NCBI GenBank assembly: GCA_937124965.1
Contig: CAKZLB010000036.1
Location: forward strand, 186,001-250,000
DNA length: 64,000 nt
DNA from: an uncultured Bacteroidota bacterium
GTDB lineage: Bacteria; Bacteroidota; Bacteroidia; NS11-12g; UBA9320
Direction: 5' to 3'
The notes beneath the pieces are model-generated. The model saw only the letters and a program-made list of their open reading frames with translations. It made no database searches and had not been told where the DNA came from. Position 1 is the first letter of the stretch; every line of letters starts with the position of its first letter. This document shows positions 51,739 through 61,615 of this stretch, one piece after another. A program made the position numbers and the translations under genes.

Positions 51739-53163
51739 ATGCTTCGAAATAAAATCAAAGACATTGTAAAAGATTCTTCCATTTATGGGCTAAGCAAAAT
51801 ATTAGGTCAAGCTGTTAGCTTTTTTCTAATCCCTTTATATACTACCTACCTTTCGCCCGAAGACTATGGTATTTTAAGCATTTTGGGCTTAGCGTCAGTA
51901 TCATTTGCAATTTTAATGACGTTTGGCATTGACTCAGCCACCTACAGATATGTAGGAATGAGTAAAGATGAAAACACACAGAAACAGTATATCACAAATG
52001 CTCAGATACTAACCCTAGCTTCGATACTGTTTTTTGTTTTGGTATTGGTAATATCTTCCAAACCTGTCAATGCCTTTACCTTAAATCCCAACAGTCCATT
52101 ACTTTATTTATTTATAGCAATAACCAATGCAGTTTTTTCTAGTATTTCTTCTGTTCCTAGAGCATTTTTAAGAATTAACAGAAAAGTCAAAGTTATCGCT
52201 ATATCAAGTCTAATTAATATTTTCACAACTATTGGTTCTACGTTGGTTTTTGTAGTTGTGTTAAAATTAGGTGTAGTTGGTGCATTGTTAGGAGGTTTAG
52301 TGGGAACAGTAACATCGTCCGTTTACATAGTTTCATTCACTAACATTCCTAAACTTTCACATTTCGATTGGAAATTATCCAAGGATCTGATTTACTATTG
52401 TTTACCTTCGCTCCCACATCAAATATTTTCATTTTCCATTCCATTGTATTCTCAGTGGTCGGTTAAGCAATTATTGTCTCTCGATGATCTTGGGCTTTAT
52501 GCAGTAGGACTAAAATTCACCTTGCCTTTAACACTGGTATTAGGGATGTTTCAACAAGCCTACGCCCCTTATAAGTTTCAAATATTAAAGGAGGATAAAG
52601 ACCCCAAAGCAACTTTTAGTAGCATAATGAATCTGTTCGTCATTGGGTTTGGCGTTGCTGTTTTATTTATTTCATTTTTTGGTGGAGAAATTTTGAAACT
52701 CATGACAGCGAGTTCATACCATGAAGCTGCAGTATTTGTTTTTTACATAGCCCTCATACCATTTGCACAAGGATTATACTTTATGTTATCTGCAGGATTG
52801 GAGTTTGCAAAAAGTCCAGTTTACAGACCCTTTATTAGTGGAGCTGGATTGCTCACGGTTCTGCTCTGTAACAAATGGCTTATATCCAATTATGGTGTTC
52901 CAGGTGCTGCAATATCAGTTGTGTTGTCTTGGCTGGTAATGGCAGTCGGACATTTTATCTATGCTTATAAACTTTATCCGATTAAATACAATTGGCTTTT
53001 GATTATTCCAGTAATAGTAGCGGTTCCAATGTTAGGTTATTTTATTAATGACCTATATCAAATTGGTTTAATGTTAAAGGCTTTAACATTCGCCGTGCTG
53101 CTTGGTATATTTGGGTTTATAACAAACAGGAAGTATAAATTATCTAGTTTGTTAAAACGATAA
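51739..53163 (+). CDS. Oligosaccharide flippase, Wzx-like
   Basis: A 474-residue polytopic protein with about 12-14 hydrophobic segments and the MOP/Wzx pattern: DIVKDSSIYGLSKILGQAV at the start, SFFLIPLYTTYLSPEDYGIL, and LGLYAVGLKFTLPLTLVLGM in the middle. The flippase moves undecaprenyl-linked repeat units to the periplasm, where the Wzy-like protein and the Wza/Wzc-like system would polymerise and export them. It lies 15 bases after neuA on the same strand. Flippases are poorly conserved, so substrate cannot be read. Confidence 0.9.
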   Translation: MLRNKIKDIVKDSSIYGLSKILGQAVSFFLIPLYTTYLSPEDYGILSILGLASVSFAILMTFGIDSATYRYVGMSKDENTQKQYITNAQILTLASILFFVLVLVISSKPVNAFTLNPNSPLLYLFIAITNAVFSSISSVPRAFLRINRKVKVIAISSLINIFTTIGSTLVFVVVLKLGVVGALLGGLVGTVTSSVYIVSFTNIPKLSHFDWKLSKDLIYYCLPSLPHQIFSFSIPLYSQWSVKQLLSLDDLGLYAVGLKFTLPLTLVLGMFQQAYAPYKFQILKEDKDPKATFSSIMNLFVIGFGVAVLFISFFGGEILKLMTASSYHEAAVFVFYIALIPFAQGLYFMLSAGLEFAKSPVYRPFISGAGLLTVLLCNKWLISNYGVPGAAISVVLSWLVMAVGHFIYAYKLYPIKYNWLLIIPVIVAVPMLGYFINDLYQIGLMLKALTFAVLLGIFGFITNRKYKLSSLLKR

Positions 53164-53182
53164 AATTTAAAAAATAGTTTTT

Positions 53183-54100
53183 ATGAAAATAGCTGAAAAT
53201 ATTCTTTACAGACTAGCAAAAGGTTGGAAATCACCCGTGGCCAAACAAAAAACTGAATTAGGGGAAAATCCAGACTCTGATGAATTTCATTTGAACTACG
53301 CAATGAAAAAACAGTTTTTAAGATGCAGTAGTACTGGGTTTCCGTATGACTTTTATCAGAAAAAAGTACTTGAAATAGGATGTGGTCATGGTGGAATATC
53401 CACGTTTCTAATAGTAAATGGTGCTAAAGAAGTGACAGGTATTGATCTGAATACGTTTCATTTAGATATAGCTAGAAAATTTAAGGCTAAGGTTGAACAA
53501 GACATGAATATTAAGCCAGAAAATGGTTTTAATCTTGAGTTTTTGGAAATGAATGCCTATGACATGAAGTTCGAACCGAATAGTTTCGATTTAATTATCG
53601 CTGATAATGTATTTGAACACTTTATGGATACAGCAAAAGTATTAGAACAGTCGTTCAATATATTGAAGCCTGGAGGACAATTAGTTATCCCAACCTTTAA
53701 TTCAATTTATAGTAAGTACGGAATACATTTAAAGCATGGCTTAAAAATGCCGTGGGCTAATGTTTTCTTTTCAGAAAAAACTATTTGCAATGTGATGATT
53801 CGCCTTGGAAAAGAGGACCCCTACGTTGCTAGCTCTTACCCAAGTTTGAAAAACAACCCACAAAAAATTAAAGATATTAGAAAGTACGGTGACTTGAACT
53901 CTATGACTCACAAACGATTTTGTGACGAGGTTGCCGCTGCTGGATTTAAAATGAAAAGATTTAAAATAAATCCTTCTTCAAAATCTCTCGTAAAGGAAGC
54001 GTTAAGGCTACTATACAGGTATAAGTGGGTGCAGAGATCTATGTTCTCGAATATTTTCTCAGTAAGTGCAGAGGCGGTTTTAGTTAAGCCTGTGAAGTAA
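53183..54100 (+). CDS. Class I SAM-dependent methyltransferase of the polysaccharide locus
   Basis: The 305-residue protein has the Methyltransf_11 pattern: KVLEIGCGHGGISTFLIVNG (motif I), EVTGIDLNTFHLDIA (acidic end), FDLIIADNVFEHFMD and LKPGGQLVIPTF. These are all in their usual order within residues ~60-170; the C-terminal half is specific and basic. It probably O- or N-methylates a sugar of the repeat unit. The gene starts 19 bases after the flippase gene. Confidence 0.82.
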   Translation: MKIAENILYRLAKGWKSPVAKQKTELGENPDSDEFHLNYAMKKQFLRCSSTGFPYDFYQKKVLEIGCGHGGISTFLIVNGAKEVTGIDLNTFHLDIARKFKAKVEQDMNIKPENGFNLEFLEMNAYDMKFEPNSFDLIIADNVFEHFMDTAKVLEQSFNILKPGGQLVIPTFNSIYSKYGIHLKHGLKMPWANVFFSEKTICNVMIRLGKEDPYVASSYPSLKNNPQKIKDIRKYGDLNSMTHKRFCDEVAAAGFKMKRFKINPSSKSLVKEALRLLYRYKWVQRSMFSNIFSVSAEAVLVKPVK

Positions 54101-54218
54101 CTTTTTAAAAGTATCAAACGTTAGTAGTTCGTCTCAAAACTAGTTAATGCATCGTAACCTTAACCTAATATTTTTATTGTTTCGGTCTAATACCAAAATT
54201 GGCTAATTAGTATAATAA

Positions 54219-55595
54219 ATGAAAACGTTAGCTAATGTATTCGAATATATTATTGAAGAGGTTAATGACTTAAAGAAAAACGGAGTTTCTTTTGTTTGGC
54301 AGAATATTGATTTAAGCGAGTTATTGATTTCAGATTTGATTTCCGCTGAAAGATCAATGCAACAAATAAACAGACTTAAGTTAAGTACTGTTTTAAAAAT
54401 GAAACTCAGCACTGTAAAGAAAAGATTCAGCTATAACTCAAAAAGTACACCTTTAAACGGTACCATTTTAGTATTCGTTAACGAGTTAAATCAATGGGAA
54501 AACATCGAACCCGTAGTTAATATCTTAATTACAAAGGGGATAAAAATAGACGTCATTAGTACAAAAGGAAATATTCTTAATACCCTTAATACTGATATTT
54601 CTAGTGTTAAGTATATCAAAGGATATCATTTCCCTGTTGGTCAACTCTTAAGAAATACGCGTAACCATAAAATGGTTACATTGATAAACAATAACATTCC
54701 AAAAATTTCATACCTATTTTCTGAATTCAACAAAATACTTTCAAACTCTAATTACAAATATGTAATGATTGGCAACGATATCACTTCTGATGGTAAATTA
54801 TTGTCAATTCTATCTAATCGAAAAAATATTCGTTCAGGTAGCATTCAACATGGAAGTATGAACAGAGTAAACCCAATAAATGGGTATAGTAGAGTAAATG
54901 ATTTTTTTGTTTTTGGAAAAACTTCAGCACGCGAGTTAGTATATTTAGGAATATCAAAAGACAATGTTGCAGTTAGTGGTTGGCCCATGCAGCAGCAATT
55001 TAAAAACAACCTCACTAAGGCAAAGTCAGCAAAAAGCGTTGTTCGAGGTGCCGACATTTTGGTGTGCTTAAGTGGTCCTGGACACAGTGTAAGCGAGACT
55101 CTTCATAATACTATTATTGAATTAATTGCAAGGCTTCAACGTGAGTTGGATTTAGACGTAATTGTTAAATTACACCCAAAAGATAAGAAAGAGTATTATA
55201 GTACTTTACTTGAAAACAAAACAACCATATACGACAACACTTCGCTATTAGAAATGAGCAGCTCTTTACTCGAATTATTCACTAAAGTAAATTGCACTAT
55301 AACGGTAGCAAGTACTGCCGCATTAGAGTCACTGTTGGCCGAAACACCTGTGGTTACAATTGATATTGATAAATCATTTAATGACGTGGATTACATTCAG
55401 GATGGTTTAACTTTTCATTCTACAAATTATACAGAACTAAAACAACAGTTCGAAAAAATATCTAATGGAAACAAGAGTGATTTGTGGTATGAAATGAAAA
55501 ATAAAATTGAGGATTATTATCATAAATATTTTGATGAGAACTATAATCCTAGTGGATACATTGCAAATAAAATATTAGAAGTATGTGCGGAATAG
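54219..55595 (+). CDS. Predicted GT-B glycosyl- or phosphotransferase
   Basis: The 458-residue soluble protein has a two-domain GT-B look. The N-terminal part is variable. From about 270 on come LVCLSGPGHSVSETLHNTII, VIVKLHPKDKKEYY and TITVASTAALESLLAETPVV. The 'KLHPKD...ASTAxLESLxxxTPV' segments are as in capsule sialyl-, polysialyl- or glycerol-phosphate transferases (Capsule_synth/CDP-glycerol type). In this locus it is a candidate for the sugar-transfer step from CMP-nonulosonate, but the donor is not shown. Its end overlaps the AsnB-like gene by 13 bases. Confidence 0.65.
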   Translation: MKTLANVFEYIIEEVNDLKKNGVSFVWQNIDLSELLISDLISAERSMQQINRLKLSTVLKMKLSTVKKRFSYNSKSTPLNGTILVFVNELNQWENIEPVVNILITKGIKIDVISTKGNILNTLNTDISSVKYIKGYHFPVGQLLRNTRNHKMVTLINNNIPKISYLFSEFNKILSNSNYKYVMIGNDITSDGKLLSILSNRKNIRSGSIQHGSMNRVNPINGYSRVNDFFVFGKTSARELVYLGISKDNVAVSGWPMQQQFKNNLTKAKSAKSVVRGADILVCLSGPGHSVSETLHNTIIELIARLQRELDLDVIVKLHPKDKKEYYSTLLENKTTIYDNTSLLEMSSSLLELFTKVNCTITVASTAALESLLAETPVVTIDIDKSFNDVDYIQDGLTFHSTNYTELKQQFEKISNGNKSDLWYEMKNKIEDYYHKYFDENYNPSGYIANKILEVCAE

Positions 55596-57469
55596 CTGGA
55601 GTAGTCGGGTCTAATATCTCTTCAAACATTGTGGCTAAAATGGTAGACTCTATAAAGCATAGAGGACCAGATGGTGATGGACATTTCGCTGATGAGAATG
55701 TACTTTTACTGCACACCCGCTTATCTATACTTGATGTAAGTAATAATGGTTCTCAGCCAATGTACTCGGCGGATGGTCGATATGTTATCATTTTCAATGG
55801 TGAAGTTTACAACCATATTGAATTACGCTCAAAATATTTAAAAGGCGAACGTTTCAATTCTGAAAGTGATACCGAAACTATTTTAAAACTATACATCAAG
55901 TTAGGCGAGAAATTCGTCTCCCTATTGAGAGGAATGTTTGCTTTCTCAATATATGATAAAAAGGAGAAAGTATTATTCGGAGCAAGAGATAGAATGGGCA
56001 TTAAACCGTTGTATTATAGTGTATTAAATCAAACACTTGTATTTGCTTCAGAAATATCAGCGATACGAGAATCTGGGGTAATACCAAATACAATTGAGAA
56101 AAAAGCGGTGCGACAACTATTTATGTATGGCTCAATTCAGTTTCCATACTCAATCGTAAAAAATGTATTTTCATTAGCACCTGCTCATAGTTTTCGATTT
56201 TGCAATGGGGAGTTAACAACAAAACCATATTGGGCTTTTCCTGAAAAAATTGATACCACAATATCTTTTGATTCGGCAAAAGACATGTTCAGAGAAAAGT
56301 ATGAAGACGCAGTATCTGCAAGGTTATTATCTGATCGAAAAGTTGGTGTATTTTTAAGCGCTGGCCTTGACAGTGTATCTATTTTAGCCGCTCTTAGTAA
56401 TTTAAACAAAAAAGAAGTCGATACATTTACTATTGGATTCACCGACTCACATAAAAAATTTACATCTGAAATTGATGGTGCGCGTTCACTTGCTTCACAT
56501 TTCGGATTCAATAATATATCAAAGTCTATTAATAGTTATGATATTGGTGAAGATGTCAGATACTTCATGAGCTTAATAGACCAGCCTTCAATTGATGGTT
56601 TTAACACGTATCTAGTATCCAAAGAAAGTAAGTCCATATTAACTGTTGCATTAAGCGGGCTTGGTGGCGATGAACTTATGTTCGGCTATCCAAGAAATGT
56701 TAATTTATACAATAAGCTAAGAACCAATTTCAAGCTACCTTCTTCCGTTAGTGATAAACTTCTTATAGACCAATTATATGGTTCAAAAAAGAATTTAACC
56801 AGAGATCGATTGTTAAAATATTGGGGGAATCCTAAAAATTTGAAATTGAACTACTGGGCTTCTCGTCTAATAAACTCTCCTTATAAAATAAACAACGAAC
56901 TGTTCGAACAAGAATCTTCAACTACAGTAGAAAGCGACCTTGAAGATTTTTATAAGTTTGATACACAAAACTACAAAGGCGACACTTTTAATACCATTAG
57001 CTATTATGAAATGCGCAGCTTCATGCTAAGTCAGCTGCTTCGCGACATGGATGTTGCATCCATGATACATGGTATTGAGACAAGATTTCCACTGATAGAT
57101 CACAACTTGGTTGAATTCCTATTTTCATTGCCTGCTCATTATAAATTCAGACCAACAAATAAAAATAAGGACAATAAAACTGGTAGTATGTCCTACAATG
57201 AAAGTGGTGTGAAGTACTTACTCTCGCAAAGTTATTCTGATGTTTTGCCTGACGGATTTCTAAATAATACGAAACAAGGGTTTCAATTACCCATTCATAA
57301 GTGGTTTCAAAATAGTATCGGTGAAAAACTAGCTGATGATTTATCAAGTGATAAACTGAAAGATCTAGAGTTTAACCCAAAAAAAATAAAAGAACTTCAA
57401 CAGACCTTAGTTGATGGGAACTTTACACCTAATCATTTTTTAATGAATATCTTAATCGCAACGATTTAG
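55583..57469 (+). CDS. asnB: AsnB-like glutamine-dependent amidotransferase
   Basis: A 628-residue class II amidotransferase/asparagine synthase. The catalytic Cys2 opens MCGIAGVVGS, and the glutaminase domain holds HRGPDGDGHF and FNGEVYNHIELR. The synthase domain has an ATP-pyrophosphatase loop VFLSAGLDSVSIL (SAGLDS in place of the usual SGGLDS) and LSGLGGDELMFGYPR. Such enzymes in surface-polysaccharide loci often amidate a uronic acid and do not make asparagine. The TviB-like dehydrogenase upstream would supply the acid. It overlaps the GT-B gene by 13 bases. Confidence 0.85.
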   Translation: MCGIAGVVGSNISSNIVAKMVDSIKHRGPDGDGHFADENVLLLHTRLSILDVSNNGSQPMYSADGRYVIIFNGEVYNHIELRSKYLKGERFNSESDTETILKLYIKLGEKFVSLLRGMFAFSIYDKKEKVLFGARDRMGIKPLYYSVLNQTLVFASEISAIRESGVIPNTIEKKAVRQLFMYGSIQFPYSIVKNVFSLAPAHSFRFCNGELTTKPYWAFPEKIDTTISFDSAKDMFREKYEDAVSARLLSDRKVGVFLSAGLDSVSILAALSNLNKKEVDTFTIGFTDSHKKFTSEIDGARSLASHFGFNNISKSINSYDIGEDVRYFMSLIDQPSIDGFNTYLVSKESKSILTVALSGLGGDELMFGYPRNVNLYNKLRTNFKLPSSVSDKLLIDQLYGSKKNLTRDRLLKYWGNPKNLKLNYWASRLINSPYKINNELFEQESSTTVESDLEDFYKFDTQNYKGDTFNTISYYEMRSFMLSQLLRDMDVASMIHGIETRFPLIDHNLVEFLFSLPAHYKFRPTNKNKDNKTGSMSYNESGVKYLLSQSYSDVLPDGFLNNTKQGFQLPIHKWFQNSIGEKLADDLSSDKLKDLEFNPKKIKELQQTLVDGNFTPNHFLMNILIATI

Positions 57470-57505
57470 TTAGATTAGGAATACTTAGATAAAGTACTTT
57501 CGTTC

Positions 57506-58696
57506 GTGAAAATGGTAAAACATAATATTGTCTTTGTACATCAAGATGCTTATATAACTGGCTCCGCAATTAGTTTGAGAAACCTGATTGATGGGCTAGA
57601 TAAGGACATTTTTAAAATATTTGTTGTGGCGCCAATTGACGGACCAGCAGTTAACATTTGGAAGGAGGTTGGCGCAACTGTACAGATATGTTTTTTCTAT
57701 ACATTTTGGACATCACCAGGACCTAAGTGTATTGGAAGATCAAATATTAAGCAATATAGATCACTACTTCCTAACCGAAAACTTCGACAAACTATCAAAG
57801 GGTTAAACCCGTCATTGGTTCACATTAACGACAAAGCAGCTTTACAGGCTGGAATAAGTTTACTTAATTCTGGAATTCCCGTTATACAGCACTCTAGAAG
57901 CGCATTTCATAACACAAAGTGTAAGATAAATAAATTTGTTAGCAGTAAAATAATTCCCCTTTACTCTGATGAAATAATAGCTATTTCGGAGGATGAAATA
58001 CAGGGGTTTGAGAAATCTAAAAACTTATCGGTAATCTATAACACTGTTAATTTTTCAGAAGTTGACACAGCAATTAATGAAAGTGAACGTCTAAGAAACG
58101 ATTTACAAATATCAGGTGATGAAATAGTAATAGGCATGGCTGAAAACATGAGTATTCATAAAGGCTTGTTAGATATTATTTCAATAATTGACAATTTCAC
58201 CTCTGAGCAACTCCAAAAAGTAAAGTTCCTACTTGTTGGGAAATTTTCGGAAATTGATAATTTATCATCTATCGGGGTCAACAAGTCTAGTAAAGAATAT
58301 ATTCTCGAGTTTATTGAAAAAAACAATTTACAAGATAAAGTCATTTTAACTGGGTTTCAACCAAAACCGTTACCCTACATAGCTGCCATGGATATAATCC
58401 TAGTATCTAAGTCTCACGGAGTATTAGGCCGGCAACCTATCGAAGCACAAGCCTTAGGAACAATGGTATTAGCAATAAATGGCCATAGTAAAAAAAGCAC
58501 ACTAGTTCAAAATAGTAAAGGTGGTTATTTAATGAATAGCATTGAAGAGTTAACGGAGAAGTTATTGCAACTAATAACGAATAAGGATAAAATTAAAGAA
58601 CATGGAGAAATGGGAAGGGAATATGCGAAATTGAACTTTGACATGATGGACTATGCGAAAAAAATTACAAATATTTATTTAAAGTATATAAACTAA
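57506..58696 (+). CDS. Glycosyltransferase family 4
   Basis: A 396-residue GT-B retaining glycosyltransferase with an N-terminal acceptor domain (ITGSAISLRNLIDGLDKDIF) and LVHINDKAALQAGISL. The GT1 donor domain follows: MAENMSIHKGLLDIISII, KVILTGFQPKPLPYIAAMDI, then LVSKSHGVLGRQPIEAQALG with the E-x7-E-like end. Start is GTG 57506 or the ATG two codons later. It adds one residue of the repeat unit; donor and acceptor cannot be read. It overlaps the next gene by one base. Confidence 0.85.
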   Translation: MKMVKHNIVFVHQDAYITGSAISLRNLIDGLDKDIFKIFVVAPIDGPAVNIWKEVGATVQICFFYTFWTSPGPKCIGRSNIKQYRSLLPNRKLRQTIKGLNPSLVHINDKAALQAGISLLNSGIPVIQHSRSAFHNTKCKINKFVSSKIIPLYSDEIIAISEDEIQGFEKSKNLSVIYNTVNFSEVDTAINESERLRNDLQISGDEIVIGMAENMSIHKGLLDIISIIDNFTSEQLQKVKFLLVGKFSEIDNLSSIGVNKSSKEYILEFIEKNNLQDKVILTGFQPKPLPYIAAMDIILVSKSHGVLGRQPIEAQALGTMVLAINGHSKKSTLVQNSKGGYLMNSIEELTEKLLQLITNKDKIKEHGEMGREYAKLNFDMMDYAKKITNIYLKYIN

Positions 58697-60306
58697 TGCA
58701 CACGCTAATACTTGCCGCAGGAAAAATTGACTACACAAGATTACCGTTTGGTATGCATCAAAGTAATGCAACTATTCCAGTAAATGGGAAGCCTGTGATT
58801 AGTTGGATTTTAGATGATTTAATAAAGAAAAATATAAAGGAAGTCAGCATAGTAATTCGAGAAGAGAATAAAAGGCTGAAACAACTTCTTGACAAGCACT
58901 ATAGCAATAGAATAGGCCTAAATATTATCCCAATTTCTAACCCCAAGTCTTTACTGTCCTCCATATTTGCGGGTATCGAAAATATTGATGTTGGAGCAGT
59001 TCAACTAATTTTGGGAGATACACTTATTTATGATTCTTACTCAAACATGAGTGATACTATTTATGTATCCCCTGTTTCTAATTCCTCAAATTGGTGCACT
59101 GCACAAGTTAACGATAGTGGTGAATTAGTGGCGTTAATTGACAAAAAAAATCTAGAGGGCGATGACCATATTGCTTTGTGCGGATACTATTGTTTATCAG
59201 ACGTATCGTTATTAAAGCAAATAGTACTTGAGTCTTTAAAGAATGAAGATAAAGAGTTGAGTGCAGTGCTTTTAAGGTACCATAAAACAAAAAAGGTCAG
59301 CCTTAAGCACGTTGAAAATTGGTTCGATTTTGGACATTTAGAAAGCTTTATACAATCTCGTAAGTCATTATTACGGCCTCGACATTTTAATTCGCTAGTA
59401 ATCAATCCTATACTTAATACCTTAACCAAGTATAGTGAGAAAAATGATAAACTGTTAGATGAATTAAATTGGTACAAATTGTTACCAGAAGACATTCAAG
59501 CATTAACACCAAGAATATTTAACCAAAAAGATAGTGGAAGTGGTATAACTATTACACAAGAGTTTTATGGATATCCAACGTTGTCTGAGTTGTTTGTTTA
59601 TGGAGATTTAAGTGTATCTGTTTGGGAGTCAATTATTGACTATCTGATGCAAATACACCAACTATTGAAAAGTCGTACAAAGATTGACGAAGTAGAATCG
59701 TGTAGAACAATGTACGACTTAAAAACTAAAGAGCGCATAGATAGCCTGTTGCAACAAAATAGTTTTTGGCAAGATCTTTTTAAACATGACGAAATAATTA
59801 TTAATAATTCATCTTACGAGAACGTTTCGAGCTTAATTGAAAAACTCGGTGTTAAAATTGAAAAAATTTGCAGCAAGAAAGAATTGTCGATAATTCATGG
59901 AGATTTTTGTATGTCGAACATCTTGTATGATTTAAACAACCAAATTGTACGATTAATTGATCCAAGAGGAAGTTTTGGACAGAAAGGTATTTATGGCGAC
60001 AGTAGGTACGATATAGCAAAGTTGCGTCATAGTATCGTTGGTAATTATGACTATATAGTAGGAGATTTGTTTACAGTTCAACATTCTGAAAATGAATTTC
60101 AGTATGGTATGTTTGAAGATGACAAAGACGCCGTTTTGAAAAAATATTTTGATAAAGTAATCCAACAACAAGGTTACTCAATAGAAGAAATAAAACTAAT
60201 TGAAGGGTTGCTATTTATCAGCATGATTCCTTACCATGTAGATCATTTTGATAGACAGAAAATGATGTTTATCAGAGGAATAGAAATATTAAATGAATTA
60301 GTATAA
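58696..60306 (+). CDS. Fused nucleotidyltransferase and choline kinase-like protein
   Basis: A 536-residue two-domain protein. Residues ~1-235 are a nucleotidyltransferase: HTLILAAGKIDYTRLPFGM (a modified L-A-A-G-x-x-x-R-x loop), TIPVNGKPVISWILDD and VQLILGDTLIYDSY. Residues ~250-536 are a small-molecule kinase of the APH/choline-kinase fold: IIHGDFCMSNILYD (Brenner motif near 400) and LIDPRGSFGQKGIYGD (metal-binding near 424), then RYDIAKLRHS. The natural reading is phosphorylation of a small alcohol or sugar and transfer to a nucleotide by one polypeptide. It abuts a HAD gene and a second nucleotidyltransferase. Confidence 0.78.
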   Translation: MHTLILAAGKIDYTRLPFGMHQSNATIPVNGKPVISWILDDLIKKNIKEVSIVIREENKRLKQLLDKHYSNRIGLNIIPISNPKSLLSSIFAGIENIDVGAVQLILGDTLIYDSYSNMSDTIYVSPVSNSSNWCTAQVNDSGELVALIDKKNLEGDDHIALCGYYCLSDVSLLKQIVLESLKNEDKELSAVLLRYHKTKKVSLKHVENWFDFGHLESFIQSRKSLLRPRHFNSLVINPILNTLTKYSEKNDKLLDELNWYKLLPEDIQALTPRIFNQKDSGSGITITQEFYGYPTLSELFVYGDLSVSVWESIIDYLMQIHQLLKSRTKIDEVESCRTMYDLKTKERIDSLLQQNSFWQDLFKHDEIIINNSSYENVSSLIEKLGVKIEKICSKKELSIIHGDFCMSNILYDLNNQIVRLIDPRGSFGQKGIYGDSRYDIAKLRHSIVGNYDYIVGDLFTVQHSENEFQYGMFEDDKDAVLKKYFDKVIQQQGYSIEEIKLIEGLLFISMIPYHVDHFDRQKMMFIRGIEILNELV

Positions 60307-60309
60307 AAT

Positions 60310-60672
60310 ATGAGAGTAGTAATAGACCTAGACGGCACAATATGTACGTTAAAAGAATCCAATGAGACGTATAGAGACGTAAAAGTAAAGCCAGGAGCGG
60401 TTGAGTTTTTAAAAGATCTAAAATCAAACGGTCACTATATCATTATTCAAACTGCCAGAAATATGGCTACCTGCGACAGTAATGTCGGAAAAGTTTTGAA
60501 AAACGTCGGAAAAATCACCTTAGAGTGGCTGGAAGATAACGATATAGTTTACGATGAAATCTTTTTCGGAAAACCAAACGGTGAACTGTATATAGATGAC
60601 CGTTCATTCCGCTTTTCAGACTGGAATGAAATGTCTATCCAACAAGTAGAAGCTCACGCAAGAAAAAAATGA
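60310..60672 (+). CDS. Small HAD-superfamily hydrolase
   Basis: A 120-residue HAD protein with the minimal core: VVIDLDGTIC (nucleophile D6 and D8), IIIQTARNMAT (motif II Thr), then FFGKPNGELYIDDRSFRF with the motif III Lys and motif IV DD. There is no cap domain, so it should act on a macromolecule or work in a complex, as in KdsC/CapB-type sugar phosphatases. It lies 3 bases after the fused kinase and overlaps the next gene by 4 bases. Confidence 0.82.
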   Translation: MRVVIDLDGTICTLKESNETYRDVKVKPGAVEFLKDLKSNGHYIIIQTARNMATCDSNVGKVLKNVGKITLEWLEDNDIVYDEIFFGKPNGELYIDDRSFRFSDWNEMSIQQVEAHARKK

Positions 60673-61391
60673 TAGTCGTAATACCAATGGCTGGAAGAGG
60701 AAGCCGATTTTCTAATGAGGGCTATAGCACGCCTAAGCCTTTGATAGAAGTCGACGGTAAGCCGATGATTTATCACGCGTATCGATCAATAGAGAAGGTT
60801 GCATTCAGAAAATTGATTTTTATTGCATTACGAGAACATGAGGCTGAATACCAAGTAAGTGAAGTTTTAAAGAAACATATACCTGTCGAATTTGAATTAA
60901 TTCTGATTGATGAAGTTACGGAGGGCCAGCTTTGCACTGTTTTACTATCGTCGTCATATTTCCAATCTGGAGAAGGCTTGCTAATTGCTGCTTCCGATTC
61001 CTATATCAAGAGCGATATCCATTCAGAAATTCTCTCAAACAAATTGGACGGAATTATTTCAGTATGCAATCTAGAAGGAAGCCGATGGAGTTTTGCAAAA
61101 ACCAATGAAGCAGGGAATGTCATAGAAGTTGCCGAAAAAGTTAGAATATCTGACCATGCCAGCACTGGAATCTATTATTTCACAGACTCTTTGCTTTTTG
61201 AAAAAGAAGCTATAAAAATGATTGAAGACAAGGAGACTACTAAAGGTGAATATTACATCATGCCTTTGTACAATAAACTTATACAAAAAGGATTAAATAT
61301 TGGGCTTTCTCACGCCTCAGAAATGTGGGATATGGGAACCCCAGAAGCTAAAGATCTCTTTGAAAAACACTTAAGAGAAAGTAACATATAA
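60669..61391 (+). CDS. Sugar-phosphate nucleotidyltransferase-like protein
   Basis: A 240-residue GT-A fold nucleotidyltransferase: VVIPMAGRGSRFSNEGYSTP with the G-x-G-x-R-F loop, KPLIEVDGKPMIYHAY, GEGLLIAASDSYI with the metal-binding Asp, and STGIYYFTDSLL. STPKPLIEVDG is the NTP_transferase signature. It overlaps the HAD gene by 4 bases. Sugar and nucleotide cannot be read. It could duplicate or complement the first domain of the fused protein. Confidence 0.8.
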   Translation: MIVVIPMAGRGSRFSNEGYSTPKPLIEVDGKPMIYHAYRSIEKVAFRKLIFIALREHEAEYQVSEVLKKHIPVEFELILIDEVTEGQLCTVLLSSSYFQSGEGLLIAASDSYIKSDIHSEILSNKLDGIISVCNLEGSRWSFAKTNEAGNVIEVAEKVRISDHASTGIYYFTDSLLFEKEAIKMIEDKETTKGEYYIMPLYNKLIQKGLNIGLSHASEMWDMGTPEAKDLFEKHLRESNI

Positions 61392-61615
61392 AAAACTTAA
61401 ATAAACCAAAACGAAGGAAACTATCTACTTAGCAATTAGCTTATTTTTTGATCGATAAGAAGTCCAAAATAGATGGAGAGCAGGCTTCCTTCTATACTTT
61501 ATACAAATTAAGATTGAAATGCTCCCATGTTTACACCAGCTCATCACACGAGTGTATTGCGCTACAGGAAACAAACCTTTAACCTCAAATCACTTATAAA
61601 CTTTAATAGATATAT

